Of a DNA stretch of 64,000 nt, positions 21,946-35,462 are shown one piece after another. The translations under genes were made by a program, and so were the position numbers. Under the pieces are notes generated by a model that was not told the DNA's origin, did no database searches, and saw only the letters and a program-made list of their open reading frames with translations. Source of the DNA: Cyanoderma ruficeps (lineage: Eukaryota > Chordata > Aves > Passeriformes > Timaliidae); the NCBI GenBank assembly GCA_008694505.1, contig VZDJ01000100.1:1789292-1853291 (forward strand). Direction: 5' to 3'. Numbering within the stretch: position 1 is the stretch's first letter; each line of letters starts with the position of its first letter.

Positions 21946-23192
21946 TGCTTGACATAGGATCATTTACTTTTGTAAAATTCATGCATGAAGGAGTTTCTGA
22001 AGCCAAGAAAGTAATGATTATTTCGAAACAAGGAGAAAAGTCTGATTTTGCTGTGCCAGGTTCTTTCCACAATGGCATTCCATGGCTATTCAAGCCATGA
22101 AGAAGCCACCATGATAAGCTTTGCTTTTTACTGTCTCATATTTTCATATGTCTGGATGGGGATGCACACAGAATATCTGCTTGGCTAAGGAAAGGATTAC
22201 ATGTCTCCTGCCACAATGCCCTAGTAGGCAGGTTATTTTATCTACAGCTTGTTTGTGCCACAAGGGTTACACAAATCCAATGAAAAATCTAAACGGAAAA
22301 GTGAACTTCCTGGTAAACTCCATAAAAGTGCGAGGGCAGATTTGATTCTGAGAACAAAATCAACAGCAACAGCAATGACTGAAAAGGCACATCTCTAATG
22401 AAAGGGATGCTCTTCCACGCTAGAAAACTTCCCATCTTGTTGCTTCGACTTCACTGTACATTGAACTAATCCCAGCGTAACTCCAAGAAAAATCAAAGTA
22501 TGCAACCATGTCAGAATTTTCCCATGGCACAGTAAGACTGCTCTGTAATGAATAGATCTTGTTATATTCATTTATTACAAAACTTCTTTCTACCATACAC
22601 AACAGCTGCACTTCGATCCACAAATTATTAAGCTTAATGCGAGAATCACCGGAAAAAATTCCATGCTCTGTGTTATGCATGAAGCAAGGCCAGAAAACCT
22701 ACTGGCCCTAAAAGCCTGTGACTGTCTTCAACAAATTCTTTCATTTCTATAAATATGTAGAAATAGCTTATTCTTTAAAAAAACAATCCAGCAAGAAGGA
22801 ACAGCATTTAACCAAACATTGAGGAAATGAAAAAGTAAAGTCAGATTAATTTGAATTACTGCATAAGGAAAAATGCACAGCAGGGAAAGCAGCTGCCTAC
22901 ATGAACTGGTCCTGGAAATACTCAGCAAATAGCCCTTAGAATCATAACCAGCAAAAGCAAAAGTACCATTAAAAGGCAGGGAAGAAATTGATTTGAGTTT
23001 CATAACAGAGGTTAAAAGATTGGAGATTCTTCTGTGGTAAGAGCTTTATAGGCACACAGGTGATTTAGGAGCCAAAGTTTTACTCCAGTGTCATCAAAAG
23101 AGACTCACAGAGCAAGCTCTGCCCTGTTGTGCTGAAGGAAGAGCAGAGAAACCAGCTGGCCAACCTGCCTGCTGTTCCCTGCTATGGTACAG

Positions 23193-23240
23193 ATTTGCCT
23201 TCAACTGTTCAACTGTTCAACAATTGCCTTCAACCTCCTT
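23193..23240 (+). repeat. Short degenerate repeat (TTCAACTG / TTGCCTTCAAC)
   Basis: TTGCCTTCAAC appears twice and TTCAACTG is repeated in between, consistent with local slippage. Confidence 0.7.
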
Positions 23241-26094
23241 CAAAGCCTTTGGCTAAATTTAAATTTGGCTAATTTTGCTTTGGAAATCTCTGAGTGGAAA
23301 ACACTATCATGGTTACCTACCCTTTTAAATTCACAATTCGTAGAAAGGGAAGGCTAAGAGTTCTGTGAAAGTCAGAGGAAGGAATTGGGATTAATGCAAC
23401 AACAAAAACAAAAGAGAGGAATACAACCTGAAGGCTGCAGCTTCCAGAGAATGAGGAAAGTTGGGCTGGCACCAGCAGAGCCGTTCAGGAAAGCATCTTT
23501 TGTCTATGCCTGCCTGTGTGGTGTGTTAGCTGCTGCTCAGCCACCTTGCATGGCTGCACAAGGCAGCAGAAGGGCTCATGCACAATGCCTGCTCTGAGTG
23601 ATGCCAAGGGGATCAGACAGATGTGAGTGAACAGAAGCTCAGCAGGTGCTTGGGAAGCCCAAGGGAGATGAGACACAAGTGGCTACCAGCAAGACGCAGT
23701 GGGAAGTGCCAGACAGTGCAACTGAATTGGCAATGGCAGGGCAGTGTTTGGGATGGACAGCTTTTTCACCCATGCTGTCCTTTCTTTACCAATTGCTGCT
23801 CACTCACCTGAATGGTGGTGCAGGTGGCTACAGAGACTCAATGCCAGCTCCGTGCCCATCATCACTACCAACTTCCAACATATTCTTGCGACTGATGGTG
23901 CAGCCATCCTTCATCCTTTACTCTCCTGTTCTGCTCCTGTTGTCTCTACAGCTGGCCATACATTTCATGTGGCCAAAAAAGCACTATTGCACTCCAGGTA
24001 GCTGGCCCTTATGCCAGAGAGACTGATGCACTAACACACTGGGGTAATCACCTATACTCCTTCAGATCTCATTGTAACAAGGAGTTGCTCCTGAACACTG
24101 GTGAGGGGCGAGAGGCAGTGGCCAAAAGAAGCCCACACCTGCCTGGCAACACTGTGGACCCTGAATTATGTGTGTAAAGCACCACTCTCTCATTTGTGCA
24201 TATCAAGAAGTTCTCCCTGACTGTAAGAGGACTGCATGGGTGCCCTCTGCTATACATGCTTTACTAGCATTTTAATTGGATTCAGTACTGCTTACTCATT
24301 GCCCAGCTGCTGTGGGCTGCATGCCAGGCATGACGATCAGGCCCAAGGGAAAGACACCAATAAGAGTGATTTTGCCTCATATAGTAAGCAACAGTACCTA
24401 CCTTCATTGAAAAGAATAATATGAACTTCATTACTAGTTTAATGAAATACAGATACATGGGCCATGCAGATTTTCTCACAAAGACTTGCAAAAACGCATC
24501 TAAAATAAAATTTCTGCCCAAATACAAAGTATTTTCCCACAAGTTTCAGGGGTAATCGCTTATTTTGTTCAGATTTATGCAAACCAGAGTCTATACCAAC
24601 TTTCGTCTTCCTTCATTTGCACCTTTACAAGGCTATACCTTGCACAATAATGTCACCTGTGATATGTGACATCACTACCTCCTGCCTCAGTAAGTGATAA
24701 AGTGAAAAGATCTGGACAACCCCCAAGCAGCAGTGATGAGCCTCAGCCTGTCGAACAGGAGTAGCAGGTGTCAAGTCAGTAGGTAAAACTCAGCATGCTT
24801 AATGCTGGCAACTTGTCCTGTCAAGATCCACACTGCTGCTCCCTCCAGTGCAGTGCAAAAAGAAAATGCAGAGAACAAATGGAGGCCTAAAGAGAAGAAA
24901 CCCTCTTCTGACCTGAGTGAGACATCTCTGATGACTGCAGTGTTAATAGGATGCTGCTGTTCAGAGGAGAAACAGTCAGAAGGAAGATGAACGTCTCCCA
25001 GATGGAATTAGAAGCGTCTCAGGCCTATCGATTCTCGTTGTAACCTTTACTGTAAACAGTCCACAGGGGCCTCATCAGCCACCTGTTCAGTGATATTTGC
25101 ATTGAAATATAGAGCCAGCGCAAATGAGAAAATGGCCACAGTTCCTTGCTAAAGCATCTGCTCTCACAAGATGCATCTGTCTGTGCATCACCAGCAGCAG
25201 CACAGGTACAGGTATTAAAGGAAGGGATAATGCAGTAGCACTAGCCCTCTCACATGGCTCTGAAATAACAAATGCTCCATTTGTCATGATGTTGATGGTG
25301 GTGGTAGTGATGTTATACCATGCAATATTTCACTTTCTAATAATTGCTCAGTTTTATACTGAAATCAGGCTTGCCAAAACTGGGAGGAAAGCCATCTGTG
25401 CCTGGAGGATGACTGCCAGAAACATTTGCAGTTTTGTTTTGGGGTTATAAACCTGCAGAATGGAACAAAGGCAATGGCTAAATAACTTCTTTCAGTCAAC
25501 ACCCCCAATCATATAGAGTAATGGACCTAACTCTGGAACAGCTTGGTCAGTCATTACAAAGATGTCTTTCTTATTTTTAAGTCTCACTCATTTAAGAGAT
25601 AAAAATAGCTCTATTGATTATTTGTGGGACTTCAGCAAAACTCTTCAAGATTCTGAATTGACACGAGAGCTAAATGTAGCAATCACAGCCTTTTGAAAGG
25701 AGACAACACCATCTCTAATATATACTTTGCTGTTTCATCTCGGCGTGCTTAATAGAAAACAGATACACAACCAGCAACACCATTACTCTCTCCAACACTC
25801 ACCCTTCCTGAGAAATATCAGTGCCAGTCAACTGACCTTCTATTCCCTCATCTAATACATGGAATAAAAATTATATAACTGCAGGTGACCCAGAGATATA
25901 ATGGGAGAGAAAGGTGTCCTTCCTTTGTTTTCTTCTCCTTTTTGACAGCAAAGGTAAAACACCAAGTCTGGTATGTTTTCACAAACAATTTACAAATGTC
26001 ACAGATTAAAAGTTAGACATGGCCCTGCAGGCATTGTCCCAGCTGCCACATGAACACTGAAGGGCTTGTAGAGAATTGACAAAGGAAAATGGGT

Positions 26095-26288
26095 GGGAGG
26101 GTGCCGAGACACTGGAATAAATTGCCCAGAGAAATTGTGGAGGTTCCATTGCTGGATGTGCTCAGTGTCGGATTGGATGGTCCTTTGAGCAGCCTCGTTT
26201 AGCACAAGGTGTACTTGCAAGGATGTTAAAAGTAGATAATCTTTAAGGCCCCTTCCAACCTAAACAATTTCGTGATTCTGTGATTTTA
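26095..26288 (+). mobile_element. CR1 LINE 3' end
   Basis: The order of motifs is that of a CR1 tail: a diverged CACTGGAATAAATTGCCCAG, then ATTGGATGGTCCTTTGAGCA, then CTTTAAGGCCCCTTCCAACC, and the terminal GTGATTCTGTGATTTT repeat near 26270-26288. It is 5'-truncated and has no coding capacity. Compared with the CR1 consensus from memory. Confidence 0.85.
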
Positions 26289-29200
26289 ATATGCCCATGT
26301 TTAAAGGTCGGTGTAATCACAAATAACCCTCCTTTGCTCTTTGTTAATGGAAGAAACATTCAAGCACTTAAATTTGATCCCCAGCTGTATTCTTCAGGAC
26401 ACTTGTCACATTCACTTGAAATTGAAGTGTCTATGTTTTAACATGATGAAACAGTAGAGAAATGCAAATCATCACATTTAAGTCAGCTGTTAATCCGAGC
26501 ACACTGCTTAGCTGTTGTGCAATTTGGCCAGTTTTGCTCCTAAATCCATTTATGGAAAAATCGATTAATGAACCTGCCTTGATTTACCTGGAGAGAAATA
26601 ACCGATTTTGTCAGGTAATTTTTTCAAATGGCAACCAACCAATTTTGTCATGAAGTGGTTTGACACAACATTAAACTACATTCCTACCCTAAAACATGAA
26701 AGAAATCTACTGTAGCACTTCAAATACTCAAGAACATTACCATTTACATAATAATTACTCCAGCAGTGGACAAGACACTACCTGAAAGTGACAGTCACCA
26801 CTGCAGAGTGCACCGGTTGTTCCACAGTTTAGTCATGGCAGGAAAACTCAGGCCAAATCTCAGCATCATATTCTGGTCAGGGGATGCTCAGCACAAGGAT
26901 ACAGTGTGGTCAAGCAATCTGAGTTATGATAGGCACAAAAAAGAGAAAGGCTGTTTCTTCTGGGAACCTGGCAAAATCTTCAAGAAAATTATGTTTGTCC
27001 CTGACAGATAATAATAAAACAATAAGATAAGACAAGAGTTTCCAGATAAAAAAAGAGTTCTCTGTATATATTTATATTTTTAGCTCCTAATTTGTTTATG
27101 AATTAGTTATGTCAAATTTCTCTATACCTTACAAAAAAGTATTAAAGAAAAGCATGAGATACTACAAAAACTCAAAATGTCCAAAACAAGAAACGTCCAC
27201 AAAACAAATGTAATATTAAAGGGGAAAATATTAAAATCGCTGTGGATAGACACAGGTAGAAGGAAAAAGCAGAAGACTCCAAGAACTAAGAAAACAAATA
27301 CTAACTGAGAACCTTGTGTCTCAGTATCGCCTCTGAAATGTCTCTCCCTCAGACAACCATCCACTCCTGTGTGACTAAACAGTGACAAATATTCACCCAG
27401 ATTTAAAAGGCTCAAATCACAGGAAAGCTTTTCCTGTTAAAACTTTAGAGCAATTTCATAGATCTCTATCTTTCATGATTACTTTCTATTGCCAATTTTT
27501 TTTGCTGGTATTTTTGGAAGCTTTAAATGAATAGCATAAATCTGACTCTGAGACAGAAAATCTATGTAGTTTGCTTTTGCTCTGAGATGAGCGTGATGCT
27601 TAAAACCATCTAGCACCTGCAGTTTGCTAGTAATTGCTAATTGCAAGTGGCAGACTCTGAGCTTTGTTCTGTCTAGATTCATGCCAAATAAATTCCCAGA
27701 TTTTAAATCATATAAAATCCAAGCAGAGTTATGGACAAGTTAATACTAGAGAGTACCCTATCCTCAAGAATGCCCTTTGAGTAAAGAGATCACCTCAATA
27801 TGCCAACATGACATATTTTCCACTCTCCTCTTCATTCCACCAATTCAGAGTTATGAAGAAGACAGAAAGCATAGGAAGAAGTCAACAGATACCTAAGAAA
27901 TATACTATTTCCAGGATAGTGCTCAGACAAAGGGTACTGTATGTTAACCTGGACATAAGGTTAATTATTGTAATTCAGTGTACTTTAAGGAAAAATGCTA
28001 TATGCAGATATAATCAATAAATCTCTGAACATAAAAATCACAATTTCTGTAACTAATAGAATAGTTCAAGATAATTTTAATTGCTGACGGTCTGTTATTG
28101 AGAGGAAACATCAAATATCTGATGTGATTGCATGGGCAAGCTTAAAACTGAGGTGGTGTGAGTAAGAAAAAAATAAGAAAAGAGATCATAGTTAGAGTAA
28201 GATGAGTCCCTGCACCACAGAAATACACTACTGACACACATTCACCCACATACTGAAGAATACAAGCATCCTTACACATTTGTTCACACCTGCTTCTTAG
28301 CACAGCATGAGGGAATTAGAGCAGCATAGAAAAGGAAGTCAAAGCAGCATTGACAAATGCCTGTATACAAGTTACAAAAGCAGTAGCTCCGTTATTATCT
28401 GCTTTGCTTCTTTGGACAAGCTATGGAGAAAAAGGTTCAGTGTAGCAAGAGAGAACAAGCCCACTGAGTATGACTGCTTGAATGGGGCATGATGGATGAG
28501 CTTCCTTGCAGATAGGAAAAGCCTCTAATCCATTCTCCGGCTCACTGCTAGAGCGAGGCAATGTCATTCTCTTTTTCTGCAGGAAATAACCTCTGCCTTT
28601 TCGATACCATGTGCAGGGTTTTGCAAAGGACAATCCAGACTGTCAACCTGATGAGACTGCAGCCTGTTTCCAGGTCCCACACCACGGTGGGCTCAGCTAT
28701 GCAGCCCAAAGCCCCGAAGCAAGACAAAGATGTTCCTATATTACTTGTGCTTCCTATGGCTATTTTAGGAATGATTGCATGCATTCAGGTTCCAACAACA
28801 AGTAATGAGAGACACAGAAAGAGAAGTCATTTTCATGGCACCAGTGCTCAGCTAATGACTGAAACGGCAACACTTCTAATACTCCAGATAATAATTTTAA
28901 TAATTTTTTTTTGGAGCTGACAAAACCTACTCTGTGTGTAACAGACAGATTTCAAGCATCATCCCAGCAATGAAATAACATCCATCAGCATCAGGATGGG
29001 AAGACCCTTGCTCTCGGGTTCACTGATGAGAGTTTGACTCTAACCAAAATACCAAGGCTTTTTCAGACAACCAAGGACCTGTTCCCAAACCTCCTCCTCA
29101 CCCACGCCCTGCACCTTCAGTCTGTAATGGTGGGTGACACAGGAAAAGCAATGATTCATTATTTGACTGCATCTAAGTGAATTCAGCAAAATTGCTTCAC

Positions 29201-32200
29201 GAGTAGTAAAACACAGTTAAGGGTTTTTAACAAATCTGCCAGGTGTTTTTTTAACCCTAAGGAATCCTTCCTAGCTTGCCCAACAGAACTGAAATTGCTG
29301 TGCAGGAACAAGGAAGATGACTGCATAGCTGACAAACTGCTGCTGTTATTTCTTACTCCGCAGTTCTGCTGCTTATGTGATTTATATCAAATGCTGCAGA
29401 AAGAGTTTCCTCTAACTGTAGGTTAGCCTCCATGATGTGGACATTGAACTGATCAGCTGCCAGGAGCTGATCTACAGCCAAGACCCAAATTCCTGCCAGC
29501 ATTCAGAAGGAAAAAGATGCACAAAAGACATTAGCCCAGAGAATCAAATTACTTTTCAGTGAGACTTAAGGCTGTATGCATGGACTGTGCTGAACTCACT
29601 AGAAAAAACTGAGGGGATCCAGGTGGGCATCAAGGTGCAATGTTCTCAGCTGGACTCCAACTTGTCTTCCCCTACAGACCCAAAAGCATGACCCATGCCT
29701 CACAGGCTTTGCTTCCCTGCACAGTCACAGAACAGTGACTCTCCAGCTTGCAGCACAGCCACACAGCAGTTACAACTAAAGGGCATTGGCTTGTTTTTGT
29801 TTGCACCAGTGAAAATGCTGACACTGACATCCGCTAGATTGTGGAGCACTGATTCCCGCTGGACTTCAGAAAGACCTGTAGCTGTTTTACAGCTTGTACC
29901 ATCTGCATCAGCTCATGCATGAGGCTGCTTTACCTATTTATAAGCCTTCCAGTTATAGAGCATTGTATATATTTAACACTTTCACATAAAAGTATGCATA
30001 CTTGGATGAAGACTCGGTTAAATTCTGCTAACTTTATATGGGTTTTGGGCAAAGTCTCCTATCTAATGTTAGGAACTGGAAAGAACCGCATCCAAATTCC
30101 CTGTAGAGTTTGAGGTTATATCTAATCTTTTAAAAGAAGAAATTCTTCTTTTGGTTTGCACTGTTACTCTCCTAGAGAAAGCAAAGCAGATAGTCTTCAT
30201 CATGTTCTACTTTATTTCTTTTAGTTGAAATTTTCCAATGAGCAATCCAAAACAGAATTATTTTTCTGTGGTAAACATCACTAGACCAGCTTGAAGTATA
30301 AGAGATTCTTTGCACGTGCGCTCCTATATTCAACATATGCTTATTAAAAAGTCAATTTTGCAGTGTCTATGACCATATATATTCATAACTTCTGGTATCC
30401 TGAACAACATCAACAATAATGCCAAAAAAGTGTACTAGGATGGCTCAAAGTAAGAGATTTTTGGGAAGTCTTCTCTCAATGACTTCCTGCAACAAAGAGA
30501 TCTGAAGAATACATTTTCAGGCACTTCCCCTCTTCTGATGGAAAATGTATCTTTGAAAGAAAGCACTTAACCTACAAAACCTTTTCTGGAAGCTCTGAAG
30601 GACCCTGTTACCTGACAGCTCGGGGCTGTTAGCACCAGCTTTTCCTAGACATCAGCCACAGAGGTACCTTGTTGAGACAGACCAGAGTTTCTAAATGGTT
30701 TGACAAAACTTTCAGAAAGGAGAAAGACCTTTACTTAGTTCACTTACCATCAAGCTATACTTCCTGCATACGAAGTCAGAAAAAGTCCAGCCACAGAACA
30801 AACAGCACTCTGAGAACATGCCAGAGAAAACTTTATTTTGAAAAACCACGACACATGAATATTGAGTGTGTTCTCACATGTTTGAAGCACAGAGGAAAAA
30901 AGCTGTGAATTCATTGATAATTTACCTCATTATACACCAATGCCTACCATAACATTACTCCCTCATGTAGGGCTAGAAAGCGATTTTTTTTTCTGTCAGA
31001 AAACTACCATGCTTTTTTTTCCCTGGGATCCTAAAAGCATTACTTACTGTCCCAGGCAGGAAGAAACAACCTGCACAGATCTGCATGGAGGAACATGTAG
31101 ACAGGATGGGCAACACAAACCTATGACTAGCAAGATAAAGTTGCAAACTGACAATGCTCCACTATAAAGTGCTTTTACAAAGAATGGGACTGGTTTGTGA
31201 GACTCAAAACTCTGATGCCTCTATGATAAACACTGTGGAGGCTGCTTGTATGCTCCCTTTCTGAATCCCACGCAGCTCTCCACAATCCCTTCCCAGCACT
31301 GACATATAGGGTCTCTCTTTCTCGTAAAAGGACTTGGCTTTCCTCACACAAGAACAGATTTGGCTTTCCTAATACCGGAACAGATTACTCCCCTTCTTCA
31401 CACACACCCTTACGTTCCCCACAAGCTGAGAACATTATTTCTGTTGCAGGCTCATGGGGACAGATGGTATCTTCCCTCCTTTTTTGGACAGCTTAAAGTA
31501 GCTTGCTTGTGCTTCCCATAAATAAAAATCTAGCACTTGATGTTCAAAGGATGACTAAACTTGGAATATATCTTTTAATGTACATTTTAATTAAGCTGAC
31601 TTGTGACTTAGTTTCTCTTAGCTGAATGTTGGTAAGCTCTGAAGGCAGGTAGTATACAGAAAAAACAGGATATAGAGATGTGATTGCTTTCACACAGGTG
31701 CCGGACAACAAAGAAGATGGAGAGCAAACTTCTTCCTGGAGTCCTCCAGGCACATTCCTTCTTTTTCTGTCATGGAGACAGATTGACTCCCATGCTCTTT
31801 CTCAGTCAGCAGAGCTGGGTACTCTCCTTTCCTTTGACCTGCCAAAGATAACTGTTCCTCTCAGCCTGGAACAAAGTGCGTTGCCCTGTTGTGTGTTCCC
31901 CAGGGGCAGGACACAGTCATCCAGAAAAATTTTGCCTGACTGGAAACAAAAATGAGGACAGAAATCTTTTCAGCACAACTTACACTTCAATCTCTTCTCT
32001 TGCACTGCAGGCACAGAAGTACAGAAGGTCAAACATATTAGGACAAAAATTCTAAGCCATGCATCATTTCTTGTGGAGTCCTCCTGCCCAGTTCTCAAGT
32101 AGGATTAATTGGACTGTGTAAACCCATATGCATAGACTGAAAAAGCCCCTATAATTTCCAATATGCTGCTTTCAAGGTATTTCTAATGCAAACACAGACA

Positions 32201-33786
32201 AAAGGTATACTCTCTTTTATGAGAAGCCTCATATAAAGCAGCTCCAATTAGCAAAATCAGGTATGGCATCTGAGGTAGCACAGTTTGCAATGTGAGGATA
32301 AGAAACCTCTCCTTTGGGCTTGCTCAGCAGCAAGCAGACTTACGCCCTTCCTTCTTAGAATTTTTCCTCTTTGTCTCTGTAAGTAGGTCTATCTATACAA
32401 CAGATAGATGAATTGATGGTTTCCTACAATAGTGATTTGATTATTGATTGCTACTTTGTCACAAACCCATCAAACATCATCTACAGCCAAGCAATATACT
32501 GCATAAACTGAACAAAATTTTGTACTAAACCGCCCTGTCAATGTTATCATTTCTATTGCTGGCTGGACCCTCCTATAAATCATAGGACTGTAATTAATTT
32601 CTGTCTGCCTTTGTTGAAAAAACAAAGTTTTGGCTACAACCCATGTGGCAAAATACTCCTTGGGATTAAAACAGCACTACCAATAGAAAGAAAGAAAGGA
32701 ACACCATCAGCAGGCATTACCTAATACCAAAATACTGGACCTCCTTTTGGTTATTCTTTCCTCAACTTGTGTTTTATTTTAAGAATGGTAGGTGCTATGT
32801 AATTTTTATTAAAAAAGGCCTTTTCTTGAAAAGTTGTTGGCATGGACAACACACACGTGTGGATAAAGATTTTTTTAAAAATTTTACAGGTATCAGAAAA
32901 GCTGTTCCTAGCTGCAATTCTCCTGATTCAAATATCTAAGTCTTCTTTGGCCCCAGTTTCTCTCTAAGCAAATATTTTAGTTACTAAACTGCAAAAATAC
33001 TGACAGCATTTCTACAGCATAACAGTATCCATAACTGACTTCCAACACCCCAAACCTCTCACATCAAGATTTTGGGCTCAAATGAATGCATTCAACTGCT
33101 GACCTCCAGCCCAATACCAAGTCCCTAAAAACTGAATCCTGCACACATGCACACAGATGGTATGCATTCCCCAGGATAGAGGAGCTACTGCTTGCAGTTT
33201 TGGTGGGGACACAGATTTGCAGCACAGTTTTGCACTTCAAGGAGCACAAACATGGTGATTCATCTCACTGAAAATATTCAACTCAAAACCATCCTTTTTT
33301 TTTTGTTGTTTTTCCATCATTACCAACTGCTCTGTCAGAGAGACATTTTTTCTACTTATACCTACAAAAGTCACACAAAAAACAAAAGAATTGTTACTGC
33401 ATCATTTTCCTAATGAGCAGATTTTAGAAACACTGATGTTTGGGAAATCCTGTGCTGGATCTGGGAAAAGACTACAGAATTAACCCCTTAGTCCAGCGTC
33501 AATACCAAGAAGAATGATAACCCACATATTTATTTTATGAAAGATTTCCATCATTTTGTCCAACCAATCAAGTTAAATTATGTTTGATTTCTAGACTCAA
33601 ATAGAATCATCTAATCATCACAACAAATCCACAATTAAAAGCAAACCTTAGTCACAACCTCTGGGACAAACTTAAGGTTTAATGTGCAGTTCCCAGATTA
33701 CACAACTAAAAGAATACAGTATCATTTGACAGTATTTAAGTTTAAATTCCACTGTAATGAGATGGAAGATAGCAAACATTACTTCT
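26289..33786 (-). other. SEMA6A: Presumed SEMA6A intron 1, middle part
   Basis: About 7.5 kb of non-coding DNA with no recognised gene or transposon. Open frames such as 28561-28920 on the plus strand show no domain or homologue that I know. Confidence 0.65.
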
Positions 33787-34115
<329 letters not shown>

Positions 34116-35370
34116 CATCCGTACTGAAGGAAGAGAGTGTGAGCACCAGGGACAAAACAGAACGAGAACAGCCATCTCAGCACCTTGCAGCTCTCTGCTA
34201 AAGCCACAGCCAGACCTGGTACAATATAAATGGCAGCAGCAAGTCCCTTGGGACCGCAGCATTGTGCGAAGCTTCACGCAAAACACTTCACTGACGTGTC
34301 TTTGGGACAAGAGGAGGGTAAAGGTCTTTTTTAAGCTAACTATTCTAATCCTCCCATCACCTCCTCCCAATCCAACACTTACCTTACTTCTTCAACAACA
34401 GCAGCAGTTAAAAGCCTAACTAGGCACTGCTTCAAGGAGCTCACACTGGGTAAAACTCTCAATGTTTCATTTCTACGTAAGAGTTACTAAAATTAAACTT
34501 TATAAAATCTACTAGTCTGTACTTTTGGTATCTAAAAGCAATGAAGGCTCCTAAGAGACTAGCAGGTATCTCTGAAAGAAGGAATAAACACCACCACACC
34601 TCAGTCTTGCATTGCTTATCACTTAGTCCTCCCCTTATTTTGCTGACAGCAAGATGGACAATACATGAAAATTTGATTCTTGGTAAGCCGAGTAATACAA
34701 ATTAGCTTAATGAAATAGATGACTTTGTGTATGTCCCTTTGATACTGATTAAGCTCAAGTATCCACTCAGCTAATGACTAAAGCAATACCATGAGAGCTC
34801 TTGTGGAGGTGTCATAGCTACACTTCTTTTTTTTTTTTTCAGTAACACTTTACCCTGCATTTATTTCTACCCCAGATACCCCTGTCCAGACCAGCCTCCA
34901 AAGTGCAGGCAGAAGCAGGTAACAGCTTAAGATTAGTTATGTAACATAAAAATCTGCAGCTACTACACAGCTTGGGCCTTAACATAAAAAGGAGATATGC
35001 CTTTGTGCCTCCAGTTTTCAAGGCAGATTACCAGTGTGCTGCAAGGGGCTGCTTTGACTCTGTAATTATAGCCATCTTAATAATGAACTGTTCAATGGCT
35101 GCCTACTGCTGGTGCCCGGACAGTTTAATCACTACGCATTCAGCTGAGAAGAACTAGCTATCCTTCCTGTCATTTGAAACATGGGACATGTTGTGTGAAG
35201 GCGGTGTAAATGAGCTCCCCCTGAACTAGCTGGCTAATATACTTTTACCATTTAAAGCCTAAATTATAAAATAGACCAGTAAAAGGGATAATGCATTGCC
35301 TCTCGCTACAAAAAGATGCTTCACCTCTGCTGCACTAGATGAACAGTCACTCCTACCAAGCCCATACATA

Positions 35371-35462
35371 TATTATTCATTGAGCACCAGCTGTGTGCTT
35401 GGCACTGTACAGACACAGAGAGATGTGCTCCTTACTCCTGGGAAGCTTTTACAGTCTAAAGT
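35371..35462 (+). mobile_element. MIR-like ancient SINE relic
   Basis: CATTGAGCACCAGCTGTGTG, then CTTGGCACTGTACAGACACA, and the closing GGAAGCTTTTACAGTCTAAA follow the central and 3' parts of the MIR consensus (ACTGAGCACCTACTATGTGC, CAGGCACTGTGCTAGGC, AGCTTACAGTCTA) as I remember it. It is short and diverged, so another member of the CORE-SINE group is possible. Confidence 0.6.

Larger units (their letters stand above)
18225..26094 (-). other. SEMA6A: Presumed SEMA6A intron 1, proximal part
   Basis: Non-coding, mostly AT-rich sequence upstream of the start-codon exon. Apart from the small repeats listed separately I see no gene, exon with flanking homology, or RNA gene. Open frames here (for example 23385-24026) have no recognisable protein features. 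Confidence 0.65.

Noticed and set aside
23385..24026. Series of plus-strand open frames up to 126 residues.
   Set aside because: They overlap in different frames and lack any recognisable motif; no splice-linked homologue seen.
28548..28920. Overlapping open frames on both strands, one of 119 residues.
   Set aside because: No domain, no signal of coding bias and no family resemblance; the hydrophobic end is from an AT-rich tail.
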